From Mucilaginibacter empetricola (GTDB taxonomy: Bacteria; Bacteroidota; Bacteroidia; Sphingobacteriales; Sphingobacteriaceae): DNA of 64,000 bases. The number at the start of each line of letters is the position of its first letter. The stretch's first letter is position 1. A model generated the notes under the pieces. That model was not told the origin of the DNA, searched no databases, and saw only the letters and a program-made list of their open reading frames with translations. The position numbers and the translations under genes are program-made. Below, in pieces: positions 1 through 7,002 of this stretch. The stretch lies in contig NZ_JANUBZ010000001.1 in NCBI RefSeq assembly GCF_024808665.1, forward strand, positions 124,001-188,000, given 5' to 3'.

Positions 1-148
1 CTTCAAGACAATGGGACACCTGTAAAATATGCTGATCCCCACTGTTTTTAGGTGGTGCCTGGTAAATGGCATAAGTCCCCGTTCCCGTAAACTTAAAGGA
101 AGTATTCGTTTTTAACAGATCGTACGGATAGTTTAATACTGCATTCAT
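1..148 (-). CDS. Possible partial small protein, runs off the left edge
   Basis: On the minus strand the frame from an ATG at 148 stays open for 49 codons to the window edge. The peptide begins MNAVLNYPYDLLKTNT and continues with mixed polar and aromatic residues that look coding. It lies about 70 bp downstream of the MBL-fold gene on the same strand, so it could be the next gene of that transcript. A competing reading is the 3' end of a plus-strand gene stopping at 51. I do not recognise the family. Confidence 0.3.
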   Translation of the reverse strand, partial: MNAVLNYPYDLLKTNTSFKFTGTGTYAIYQAPPKNSGDQHILQVSHCLE

Positions 149-172
149 ATCGGCGATTGCTACAAAGATAAC

Positions 173-210
173 CAGGAACCTCGCTAATAAACAGGTTCCT
201 GCCTTTTATT
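173..210 (+). terminator. Hairpin with T-rich tail
   Basis: CAGGAACC (173-180) and GGTTCCTG (194-201) are perfect complementary arms around a 13-nt loop, followed on the plus strand by CCTTTTATTT. This is the form of an intrinsic terminator for plus-strand transcription coming from the left. It could also slow transcription leaving the MBL gene on the other strand. Confidence 0.5.
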
Positions 211-217
211 TCCCAAA

Positions 218-1084
218 CTAAAAAGTAGCCCCATCGTCCGGGACAAGCACCTTGTCTTTACCAATACCTGCTGCAGCCAATGCATTTTTAAGATCGGCCC
301 TGTTGATCGTACAATGATTGACCGCTTCCAAATGAACAGCTACCACCCGGGCCCCGGGACGTTCCTGGTGAACATGGATTACATCTGCTGCGGTCATGGT
401 GATTGGACCGCCGGTCAAAAATCTCGGCGCTCCGGAATTGACAACAATAAGTTGGGGCTGGTATTTAACCAGGGCATCTTTTACTTCCTGGCACCAAATG
501 GTATCCCCTGCAATATAGACGGTTTCCTGTTGATCTTTTAAAACAAATCCGGAGACCTCGCCCATCATTTCTTCAATCTCACCAGTGCCGTGATGTCCCC
601 CGGTCCGGCTTATGCTGATACCTCTGAAATTTACTTCATCGGTTATCTGGGTTACATTGACGAAACCCTGGCTTTTAATTTTTTCCGTGTCGGCAGGCTG
701 ACAAAATATCTGGAGTTGCTTATCGATCAGCGTTTGCGCTGCAACATCCCAGTGATCCCGATGCGTGTGCGTGATCAGCACGGCATCCAGTTTTTTTAAG
801 ATCCCGTTCAATTCATTTTCACTGACCGGAAGTTCTACCATTGGAATTCGCTTATTGTTGGCCGCATTTTGAATCGTATCCATCGCATCTTTGGGAGAAA
901 GCATAGGATCAACCAAAATTGTCAATCCATTTATCTTAAGCACCAATGTCGCGTTTCTAAGCAGCCTGCATTCGTTTTTCATTTTCTGGTGGGACTTTGA
1001 AGTTTGTGCATGGCTTAATAAAGGACTCAACAAAGGCACTGTTGCGGCAATCAGCGTTTTCTCTATAAATTCCTTTCTTTTCAT
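218..1084 (-). CDS. Secreted MBL-fold metal-dependent hydrolase (UlaG/YfnA-like)
   Basis: A 288-residue metallo-beta-lactamase-fold protein. Residues 1-27 look like an export signal (MKRKEF followed by a hydrophobic stretch ending SHAQ). The metal-binding motif HTHRDH is at 106-111, preceded by the conserved Asp of LVDP at 59. Further ligand-like residues are in AGDT (about 192-195) and a late His near 251. The order and spacing fit the beta-lactamase-like 'L-ascorbate-6-P lactonase/UPF0173' branch, which cleaves phosphodiesters or lactones using two metals. The substrate cannot be told from sequence. The gene stands alone, without an obvious operon partner. The start at 1084 fits the signal peptide. 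Confidence 0.8.
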   Translation of the reverse strand: MKRKEFIEKTLIAATVPLLSPLLSHAQTSKSHQKMKNECRLLRNATLVLKINGLTILVDPMLSPKDAMDTIQNAANNKRIPMVELPVSENELNGILKKLDAVLITHTHRDHWDVAAQTLIDKQLQIFCQPADTEKIKSQGFVNVTQITDEVNFRGISISRTGGHHGTGEIEEMMGEVSGFVLKDQQETVYIAGDTIWCQEVKDALVKYQPQLIVVNSGAPRFLTGGPITMTAADVIHVHQERPGARVVAVHLEAVNHCTINRADLKNALAAAGIGKDKVLVPDDGATF

Positions 1085-1504
1085 GACTTATAAAATGTAC
1101 CGCAAAATTAAAGTGTCCCAAGCTTGATAATTTGATTGAAAAGACGGTTTGTTTTGCTGAGCAGCCGGGTTGCATGATGTTAAATTTACTGACCTTAGGA
1201 CAATTAGTCTGCAATTCATCATCAGACTACAATTATTTATTTGAACACCTAGGAAATGCGGATATACATTCCGTCGGAATCAGGGGGTCAATATCAGCGG
1301 TATATCCAGATATACCGCTGATATGGGACGTAGGGATATACCCGTGATATCATGACCTAATTTGGCAGTTTTGTACTATAAATCTTTAAACAGGCTTTCG
1401 GCGAACAATTTTAAGATTTTCTTCAATCACTATGAAATGGGTTAACATTGCTTGCCACACGGACACAGCAACTTCCTTGCTATACCGGGCCATTTTATAG
1501 ATTT
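1085..1504. promoter_or_regulatory. 420-bp gap with a 34-bp perfect palindrome
   Basis: No credible gene is seen here. The striking feature is a perfect inverted repeat: 1291-1306 (ATATCAGCGGTATATC) and 1309-1324 (its exact complement) separated by only two bases. Just downstream, GGGATATACCC and GTGATATCA are further short dyads. The element lies about 200 bp upstream of the MBL gene start and downstream-distal to nothing on the plus strand. It could be a regulator operator or a cruciform-forming repeat; no T-tract follows, so a terminator is unlikely. Confidence 0.6.
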
Positions 1505-1954
1505 TCAATCTTTCTTCAGTTTATAAATATAGTCGTTGCCGTAAATAGTTTTAGTTAATATGAGGCTGTCCGCTTTAAATATAACGCTATAAGAACCGTT
1601 AAGAATGAGGTCATGATCAAAAAGGGAAGGGTAAGCGAGTGGGTCCGCCAATGTTAGCTGATTGCTTTGTAAAGTATATCTGCCGCTATCTGCCGTTCCT
1701 GTGTATCCGCCAAAATATCGTTTCACGGGATCGGTTACCGAACCGTAATTCCCATTCGTAAATGATAAGGTGACATTCCCATTTATTGGTCCGGTTCTCC
1801 AGGCATCAACTGCCTTGTAATCAGCAAAAAGCTGACCTGAATAAGTACCGTCCAGTTGACTTGAGTTATTCCCGGGGCTTGTAATGGGGGTCTTTTTGCA
1901 GCTATAAATCGCTATAACAGCTAAGATAAGAAATGCTTGTTTTGAAATATTCAT
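1505..1954 (-). CDS. Hypothetical lipoprotein
   Basis: A 149-residue protein with a type II signal peptide: MNISKQ, a hydrophobic core and a lipobox-like IYSC with the Cys at 19, followed by KK. The Lys pair after Cys does not by itself predict surface export. The mature part is rich in Gly, Ser, Thr and aromatic residues with alternating beta-strand-like segments (LDGTYSG, NVTLSFTNG, GRYTLQSNQLTL), as in small lipocalin or META-like beta-barrel lipoproteins of Bacteroidota. No family is recognised with certainty and no operon partner is seen. Confidence 0.6.
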   Translation of the reverse strand: MNISKQAFLILAVIAIYSCKKTPITSPGNNSSQLDGTYSGQLFADYKAVDAWRTGPINGNVTLSFTNGNYGSVTDPVKRYFGGYTGTADSGRYTLQSNQLTLADPLAYPSLFDHDLILNGSYSVIFKADSLILTKTIYGNDYIYKLKKD

Positions 1955-2032
1955 ATTTGTTTTAGTTTGTATTTAGTAGTACGGGGTTTTATTTTAATTG
2001 CTACAGTGAATGAAAAAAAATTGGGGTTTACC

Positions 2033-2257
2033 TCAAAATAACACACAACCGAACCGGTTCGTCATGACTGGGTAGATTCCCACTGGAGGCTTCCAGGCAT
2101 CAATCCCTTTTATCAACAAAAGATCTCTATAATTCAAAGACAAAGCCTTTATCTTAATCAATACTTCGTTAGGCTGTAGTGGGGGATGATCTTTTTTGGT
2201 TAAGTTTAGACAAGCTACGCTATAGCTTTCTGTAATTTGATAGGTTTTATTTTGCAT
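2033..2257 (-). pseudogene. Truncated zinc-type alcohol dehydrogenase/quinone reductase (MDR)
   Basis: From the ATG at 2257 the peptide MQNKTYQITESYS...NEVLIKIKALSLNYRD matches the N-terminal GroES-like fold of NAD(P)H:quinone-oxidoreductase-type MDR proteins. After about 60 family-like residues (ending in GIYPV) the sequence changes to TNRFGCVLF and stops, so the rest of a normal protein of about 330 residues, including the whole nucleotide-binding Rossmann domain, is missing. It is divergent from the HxlR gene at 2383, an arrangement common for HxlR regulators and their target reductases. I infer a once-functional pair whose target has been lost. Confidence 0.65.
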
Positions 2258-2382
2258 AGGATATACAGCAGGACCGTCCGTTTTAATCTTTTTAACTGTA
2301 GTTTTATGGCACAAATGTATGGCTTTAACACAGGCATGGCCCCGGCTCGCGCCCGTTATGAGTTACTAATAAAAAAAGGAGT

Positions 2383-2781
2383 ATGAGTGAAAAGAAGTTT
2401 AATTCGACAAACACCCTGAATGAATTTTATCTTGAAGAAAGATGTACTTTAAATAAAGTATTAAAGATCAATGGAAAAAGATGGGTATCAGAAGTGCTGA
2501 TACTTATTAAACAGGATGTTTCAAGGTTTTCTAATTTAAATGAATGTTTGAATGGCATTTCAGACAATGTATTATCATCAATACTGAATGAATTAGTGAA
2601 GTCAAAACTGATAGAAAAAGAGATCTTCCATCAGGTCCCATTGAGAGTGGAATACCATATCACACCCGGCGGCTTGGCATTAACTAAGGTTATGCACGAG
2701 CTTTGTGATTGGGGAAAGGAGTATATCGATTACGAAATGCGTATGAAACCGACTTTTACCAGGCAAGATCCGAACTATTAG
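2383..2781 (+). CDS. HxlR-family winged-helix regulator
   Basis: 132 residues with the HxlR layout: an N-terminal Cys (ERCTLNK, about residue 21), a GKRW segment, the recognition helix region ISDNVLSSILNELVKSKLIEK, the wing VPLRVEYHITPGG and the C-terminal helix ELCDWGKEY. Family members are MarR-like dimers that often sense electrophiles or oxidants through the N-terminal Cys. A good AAAGGAG ribosome-binding site precedes the ATG. The recognition helix is less canonical than in the other copies of this window (SNLNECL in place of RYGELK), so its operator may differ. It is divergent from the truncated MDR gene. Confidence 0.85.
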   Translation: MSEKKFNSTNTLNEFYLEERCTLNKVLKINGKRWVSEVLILIKQDVSRFSNLNECLNGISDNVLSSILNELVKSKLIEKEIFHQVPLRVEYHITPGGLALTKVMHELCDWGKEYIDYEMRMKPTFTRQDPNY

Positions 2782-2808
2782 CTCATAATTCTGTAAGGGC
2801 ATTTGTCT

Positions 2809-2940
2809 TTTATCAGCAGCGGCGGTTACACCAAATTTTTCGTGGTACGCCCGGGAAAAGTGAGCCATATTTGGATAATCTGGGAGGCTTGACCAGGTTG
2901 TTCCGTGCTCTTTGGAGCACCGAGTTTTGAAAGCAATTAA
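2809..2940 (-). pseudogene. Decayed C-terminal fragment of an AraC-type regulator
   Basis: A minus-strand frame contains LPDYPNMAHFSRAYHEKFG followed by VTA, which resembles the second helix-turn-helix of AraC/XylS regulators (GF.d.shFsR.Fk..fG.tP). The upstream half of the domain is not readable and no full-length frame exists, so this is read as a relic. Its upstream DNA (3003-3085) resembles DNA upstream of the intact AraC gene at 3725-4591, supporting an ancient duplication. The match is short, so confidence is limited. Confidence 0.35.
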
Positions 2941-3002
2941 GAAAATCGCAATTAATGATCTATAAATTAATACGGTCAAAGTGTTGCGGAATTACCTTAA
3001 TT

Positions 3003-3085
3003 ACGTTTCGGAACGAGGTGGTCAATGACTTTGGAATGCCCATTGAAAGCGCCGGATTAAACTTGAACGGCCTGATCAGGAATAC
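3003..3085 (+). repeat. Copy A of a diverged element found upstream of AraC genes
   Basis: This segment contains CGGAACGAGGTGGTCAATG and later AACTTGAACGGC.TGATCAGG. Both blocks recur in the same order at 4618-4715 with CGGGACGAGGTGGTAAATG and AACCTGTACGGCATTATCAGG. Copy A lies upstream of the AraC remnant, copy B upstream of the intact AraC gene. Both also carry a short plus-strand open frame with similar peptides (FRNEVVN and FRDEVVN), so shared coding ancestry is an alternative to a regulatory site. Confidence 0.45.
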
Positions 3086-3678
3086 ACTTTCAGGATACGA
3101 CCATTCACAGCACCCTCAACGCTAAGAATATAGGCATTAACCAATTTGCTCATCGGAACCAGATTGTAACCAGGAAAAAAAGCGCCGTAACGGTCTTTGC
3201 TGTCTTCCACCAAACCAGGGCTTACTACGTTAATTCTTTTATCTTGTTTAAGTTCCTGAGCGGCAGCCAACGCAAAACTATTGACTGCGCCATTGATCAT
3301 AGCAACACAGGCACCGTTCTTCGCCGGGTGCTGTGCCGCAATACCGGAGGTAAGTGTAAATGACCCTCCTTCATTTAAGTAATCTTTGCCGATTAGTACC
3401 AAATTGATCTGGCCTATTAGTTTGTTGCCGATGCCCGGGAGCACATGTTCCTGAGTCATGGTTTCAAAAGGACCGTAATAACCCGTTCCTGCAGTACAAA
3501 TACAGGCATCGACCTTGCCAGTCAGTTCGAACATTCCTTTAATTGATGCTGCGGACGAGATGTCAACATTGATATCACCACTGTTGCGGCCAGCAATTAT
3601 CAATTCATGTTTATGCGCAAATGCGGCGGCGACTTTCTTTCCGATGGTGCCGCTTCCACCAATGATTAATATCTTCAT
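3076..3678 (-). CDS. SDR-fold protein lacking the catalytic Tyr and Lys (Lin1944-like)
   Basis: 200 residues from the ATG at 3678, chosen because MKILIIGGSGTIG begins exactly at the first Rossmann strand. The nucleotide motif GGSGTIG is at residues 7-13. The segment equivalent to the catalytic Ser is present (LTSG), but where a classical enzyme has Tyr-x-x-x-Lys this protein reads VAMIN, so both residues are gone. This matches the Lin1944-like subgroup of short-chain dehydrogenases, whose members are known to lack the active-site residues and have no assigned function. It is a close paralogue of the protein at 9117-9755. The AraC gene lies 46 bp upstream on the same strand, probably one transcript. 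Confidence 0.75.
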   Translation of the reverse strand: MKILIIGGSGTIGKKVAAAFAHKHELIIAGRNSGDINVDISSAASIKGMFELTGKVDACICTAGTGYYGPFETMTQEHVLPGIGNKLIGQINLVLIGKDYLNEGGSFTLTSGIAAQHPAKNGACVAMINGAVNSFALAAAQELKQDKRINVVSPGLVEDSKDRYGAFFPGYNLVPMSKLVNAYILSVEGAVNGRILKVYS

Positions 3679-3724
3679 GTAGCAAAGGTCGCCTAAGGGA
3701 ATAGCCATTGATAGTCGAAGTGGC

Positions 3725-4591
3725 TCAAAAAATAGCATTTTTGGCTCTTACTGAACCGGGTGTAAGATGGAAAGCAGCTTTGTACAATCGTATGAAATGA
3801 GAAGGACTATTAAAACCGCTTTCCTGGCTAACTTCCGTCACCGGCTTATCCGTGTTTTCCAGTAGTAACTTGGCATGTTCCAAACGCCGCTGGTTAATCC
3901 AGGCCCTTGGAGCCGAGGAATATAGTTTTTGAAAATCACGTTTAAAAGTAGCCAGGCTACGATTAGAAAGGCTGGCCAATTCCGCAAGGGTAATGGGTTG
4001 CAGCAAATAAGTTCGCACCGTGAAGTCTAACTCCTCTAGATCATTCCGGATAGCTGAACGCAGGAAAGCATTAATCTCGTCCCTGTAAATTGTAGCCTGC
4101 AATAGCATCAATGCTTCTTGCTGTTTGAGGGGCATTAAGGATGAATAGTCGAAAATGCTATGGTCAAAGTAATGCCTCAGCTGGGCTTGGAAGTGTTGCA
4201 AATGGGCACTTGCCGTGATGATTAAATAGTCTTTGATGATTTTATTCTCGGACCCCACAAGCTGCACTTTAGACAAAAACGACTGCAGCATTCGTTGAGG
4301 CAGGAATAACATTAGCGCTTCAAAAGAAAGTCCTTCTTCTACATATTCAGCCATAACATAAATTCCTTTTTTCAGAAGAAAAACGCTGTTTGGTGACACC
4401 TCAATAGTCTCCCCGGAAAAGTGAAGCAACTTAAGTCCTTTGATTACGAAAATTAAGGTATGCTCCGTCATTAAAACTGTGCGCTTACCTGCTTTGGCTT
4501 CCACTTTAAGTTTGGCATAAGCTTCATTTCCCCCAACCAGAAAGGTCGGGTCGCTGGTATCAACCGGATTTGGTGGAAAACGATATAACAT
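3725..4591 (-). CDS. AraC-family transcriptional regulator
   Basis: 288 residues. The N-terminal half (about 1-170) is a cupin-like sensing domain with beta-rich segments (TVLMTEHTLIFVIKG, NSVFLLKKG). The C-terminal 100 residues hold the two helix-turn-helix units: ITLAELASLSNRSLATFKRDF and VTEVSQESGFNSPSHFIRLYK. Such proteins activate a neighbouring operon in response to a small ligand. The downstream Lin1944-like SDR gene is on the same strand and is the natural target or partner. The upstream DNA (4618-4715) carries copy B of the diverged repeat. Confidence 0.88.
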   Translation of the reverse strand: MLYRFPPNPVDTSDPTFLVGGNEAYAKLKVEAKAGKRTVLMTEHTLIFVIKGLKLLHFSGETIEVSPNSVFLLKKGIYVMAEYVEEGLSFEALMLFLPQRMLQSFLSKVQLVGSENKIIKDYLIITASAHLQHFQAQLRHYFDHSIFDYSSLMPLKQQEALMLLQATIYRDEINAFLRSAIRNDLEELDFTVRTYLLQPITLAELASLSNRSLATFKRDFQKLYSSAPRAWINQRRLEHAKLLLENTDKPVTEVSQESGFNSPSHFIRLYKAAFHLTPGSVRAKNAIF

Positions 4592-4617
4592 TTTTACGCT
4601 AAGTTATGAATTTTATA

Positions 4618-4715
4618 CGATTCCGGGACGAGGTGGTAAATGGCTCCGAAATGTCCACCTTATACTGTCCGACACCCGTTAGGAACCTGTACGGCATTAT
4701 CAGGGAGATACACAG
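4618..4715 (+). repeat. Copy B of the diverged element upstream of AraC
   Basis: See copy A at 3003-3085. Copy B starts about 30 bp upstream of the AraC start at 4591 and runs into the 3' end of the HxlR pseudogene, so its right half lies antisense to HxlR-derived sequence. The best conserved block is CGGGACGAGGTGGT at 4624-4637, matching copy A at 3009-3022 in 13 of 14 positions. Confidence 0.45.
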
Positions 4716-5065
4716 ACCGGTCGTTCAGGTAATTTAACTTCATTTTCCTGATGTGTCCGATGAGTAATTCCCCAATGCTCAAGTGCTTGCCAAACAGGCA
4801 CCAATGCTAGCGCGCTGTCGATAACTGGTAGTCTACACGTACCGGAACTACAGGATAAACCGTCCGTTTGATCAATCCGTCCCGCTCCATTTCCTGAAGC
4901 TGCAGCGTCAGCATCCGGTCGGTGATATTCGGCATCCGTTGTTTTATCTCATTGTAACGAAGACTTGTCTTTTCCAGTTTATGAAGGATAACCATCTTCC
5001 ATCTTCCGGAGAGCGGCTTACCTAAAAAGCGTGATGGGTGGATCAACCGGAACTATTTTTCGTGC
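4700..5065 (-). pseudogene. HxlR-family regulator broken by two frame disruptions
   Basis: Three consecutive pieces of an HxlR protein lie in different frames. First, upstream of about 5030, a frame reads VPVDPPITLF, the usual start of the domain. The central open frame (4807-5046) gives LSGRWKMVILHKLE...RYNEIKQRMPNITDRML...VVPVRVDYQLS. After STAR and a stop, a third frame reads ALALVPVWQALEHWGITHRTHQ, the C-terminal helix, ending at 4700. The central frame has only a TTG start, so no functional regulator is expected. The gene is the same strand as, and just downstream of, the intact HxlR gene at 5123. Confidence 0.75.
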
Positions 5066-5122
5066 CTATTAATATACGTCAGCAATTTCTGATAAGGCAT
5101 ACACATTCGTTCTTTTATGATG

Positions 5123-5530
5123 TCAGTCAACCTTTTCATCAATGGATGAACTTTTTTCGATATTTATAGCGCGCTTATGACTTATATGTTTTCTATACCT
5201 ATTTCCCCAATCTGACATCGCATCGAGCATCGGTTTCATCGTATAACCCAATTCCGTCAAGCTGTATTCTACCCTGGGTGGTACTTCCGGAAAAACACTG
5301 CGAATAATGATCTGGTCTTTTTCCATTTCTCTCAGTTGAGCAACCAACATACGTTCTGATATTCCTTCAATATCTTTTTTAAGTTCCCCATATCTCATCG
5401 TGCCGTAAGAAAGGCGGCATAAAATTGCAGGCTTCCATCTACCCCCTATTACAGCGAGTGAGAAGGCCATTCCGCAGCTGTCATTAATCATTCTTTCGTT
5501 CAAAGCATTCGTGGATGTTTCTTTTCTCAT
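5123..5530 (-). CDS. HxlR-family winged-helix regulator
   Basis: 135 residues with all HxlR landmarks: N-terminal Cys (DSCGMAF, about residue 19), GGRWKPAILCRL, the recognition helix region MRYGELKKDIEGISERMLVAQLREME, the wing VPPRVEYSLTELG and the helix MLDAMSDWGNRY. It has a C-terminal Lys-rich tail. It is divergent from the classical SDR at 5622 with 91 bp between starts, and I infer that it represses or activates that gene through the dyads in the shared promoter. Confidence 0.9.
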   Translation of the reverse strand: MRKETSTNALNERMINDSCGMAFSLAVIGGRWKPAILCRLSYGTMRYGELKKDIEGISERMLVAQLREMEKDQIIIRSVFPEVPPRVEYSLTELGYTMKPMLDAMSDWGNRYRKHISHKRAINIEKSSSIDEKVD

Positions 5531-5621
5531 TTTTTACTTTTTTGTTAGTACCTAACAATTTGATGCTTACCTGCAAATATAAAGTAGCTCTTTTACTTTA
5601 GCAGAAAAATAAAAAACACCT
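5531..5621. promoter_or_regulatory. Divergent promoter with two dyads
   Basis: Between the HxlR and SDR starts are GTTAGTACCTAAC (arms GTTAG/CTAAC) and AAAGTAGCTCTTTTACTTT (arms AAAGTA/TACTTT). The core AAAGTAGCT resembles AAGTAGCTACTT in the HxlR/MBL intergenic region at 6951-6962. These are candidate HxlR operators, by position and symmetry only. Confidence 0.45.
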
Positions 5622-6362
5622 ATGAAAAATCTGACAGATAAAATCGCTCTGGTAACTGGTGGCAGCCGGGGTATCGGCGCAGCTATTGCTAAAAAGCTGG
5701 CCGCTGAAGGGGCATACGTAGTGTTCACTTATGAGCGTTCGTCAGAAAAGGCCGATAGTGTTGTCGCTGAAATTGAAGCAGTAGGTGGCGTCGCTATCGC
5801 ACAGAAAGCGGATAACGCCGTCCCCTCGGAAATCACGGATGCGGTAGCCAAGACTATTGCTGATTTTGGTCACATCGACATCGTGGTCAACAATGCGGGT
5901 ATCTACCTGGGAAAAGCCTTTGAAGAACATACCCTGGATGATTATAATCGGATAATGAACATTAATGTAACAGCCGTTTTTGTCGCGACTCTTGCTGCAG
6001 TAAAAGGAATGCCCGACGGAGGTCGAATCATTACCATCGGCAGCAATATGGGAGATAATGCCGGCAGAGCGCGAACGACCTTGTATACCATGAGCAAATC
6101 TGCACTTCAAGGGTTTACCCGTGGTTTAGCACATGACCTTGGCTCGAGAGAAATCACTGTGAACCTTGTTCAACCCGGGCCAACGGATACAGATATGAAT
6201 CCTGCAGATGCGCTGCATGCAGATTTTCTTCGATCTCGCATGGCATTACCGGAGTATGGAACAGTGGAAGATATTGCATCATTAGTGAATTTTCTTGCTG
6301 GCAATGAAGCTAAGTATATTACAGGATCATTTTTAACTATTGATGGGGGGATGAACGCATAA
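5622..6362 (+). CDS. Classical short-chain dehydrogenase/reductase (FabG-like)
   Basis: 246 residues, the normal length of classical SDRs. TGGSRGIG at 12-19 binds the cofactor; the Arg in the loop and ERSSEK after strand 2 suggest NADP(H). NNAG follows strand 4, a catalytic Ser sits in IGSN, and the active-site pair is in YTMSK. The C-terminal GSFLTIDGGMNA is typical of the FabG/glucose-dehydrogenase group. It probably reduces a carbonyl compound; the substrate is unknown. Its divergent HxlR neighbour suggests induction by a reactive carbonyl or quinone. Confidence 0.9.
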   Translation: MKNLTDKIALVTGGSRGIGAAIAKKLAAEGAYVVFTYERSSEKADSVVAEIEAVGGVAIAQKADNAVPSEITDAVAKTIADFGHIDIVVNNAGIYLGKAFEEHTLDDYNRIMNINVTAVFVATLAAVKGMPDGGRIITIGSNMGDNAGRARTTLYTMSKSALQGFTRGLAHDLGSREITVNLVQPGPTDTDMNPADALHADFLRSRMALPEYGTVEDIASLVNFLAGNEAKYITGSFLTIDGGMNA

Positions 6363-6531
6363 GGCTCCTTCAATGGGTCATGTTTTTTTGTTTATGCCAT
6401 TACTTATTCTGGCCAAAACGTTTTGCTGGCTGCTAAAACGTTTGTTCAATGAGGTTTGGACAAGCACAAAAAATAAGGAGATAAGATTAATTGGCCAGCA
6501 AAGACGTAATGTAATACCAAATAGTTAAAAG

Positions 6532-6885
6532 TCAGCAAATGATCTGGGAGCCGACAAAGGGTATTTCCGCAAGCCGTCTTTCCGCCCAATCGCGCAGGTG
6601 CCCAATAAAAGGGATCAGTTCAATTGCTATAGGCGTTAGGGAATATTCAACCCTTGGAGGTAACTCGGCGTATTCCATCCGTCTGATCAACTTATCCTCT
6701 TCCAGTTCCTTTAAGGTCTGTGTCAGCATTTTTGTGGATATGCCTTGTACCTTTCGCTTTAATTCGCCGTACCTCAACACATGGTGTGCATTTATATACC
6801 AGATGATCCGGCCCTTATACTTTCCGCCAATACGTTGAAACCCAAAATCTACCGAACAAATGGATGCTGAAATGTCATTTTTCAT
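6532..6885 (-). CDS. HxlR-family winged-helix regulator
   Basis: 117 residues: N-terminal Cys (ASICSVDFGF, about residue 10), GGKYKGRIIWYI, recognition helix region LRYGELKRKVQGISTKMLTQ, wing LPPRVEYSLTPIA and terminal helix HLRDWAERRL. The usual Trp after GGK is Tyr here. It is divergent from the MBL-fold gene at 7003, and the shared promoter holds two perfect palindromes. Confidence 0.88.
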   Translation of the reverse strand: MKNDISASICSVDFGFQRIGGKYKGRIIWYINAHHVLRYGELKRKVQGISTKMLTQTLKELEEDKLIRRMEYAELPPRVEYSLTPIAIELIPFIGHLRDWAERRLAEIPFVGSQIIC

Positions 6886-6902
6886 AAACTTAAAAAAATA
6901 AT

Positions 6903-6962
6903 ATTGCTGATAATCAGCAATAGACAGTAAAAGGTCCGTAGCGCACCAAAAAGTAGCTACTT
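6903..6962. promoter_or_regulatory. Two perfect palindromes in the HxlR/MBL divergent promoter
   Basis: ATTGCTGATAATCAGCAAT (6903-6921) is a perfect 19-bp palindrome with 9-bp arms and one central base, directly in front of the HxlR start. AAGTAGCTACTT (6951-6962) is a perfect 12-bp palindrome nearer the MBL gene. Centre-to-centre distance is about 45 bp. They are strong candidates for operators, the first probably autoregulatory. Confidence 0.6.
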
Positions 6963-7002
6963 GATGTAAATATACAAGACTAATACTTTTGATTAAAAAA
7001 AC

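Noticed and set aside
1132..1347. 71-codon plus-strand frame across the palindrome
   Set aside because: Composition is not coding-like and it crosses the perfect palindrome; no RBS.
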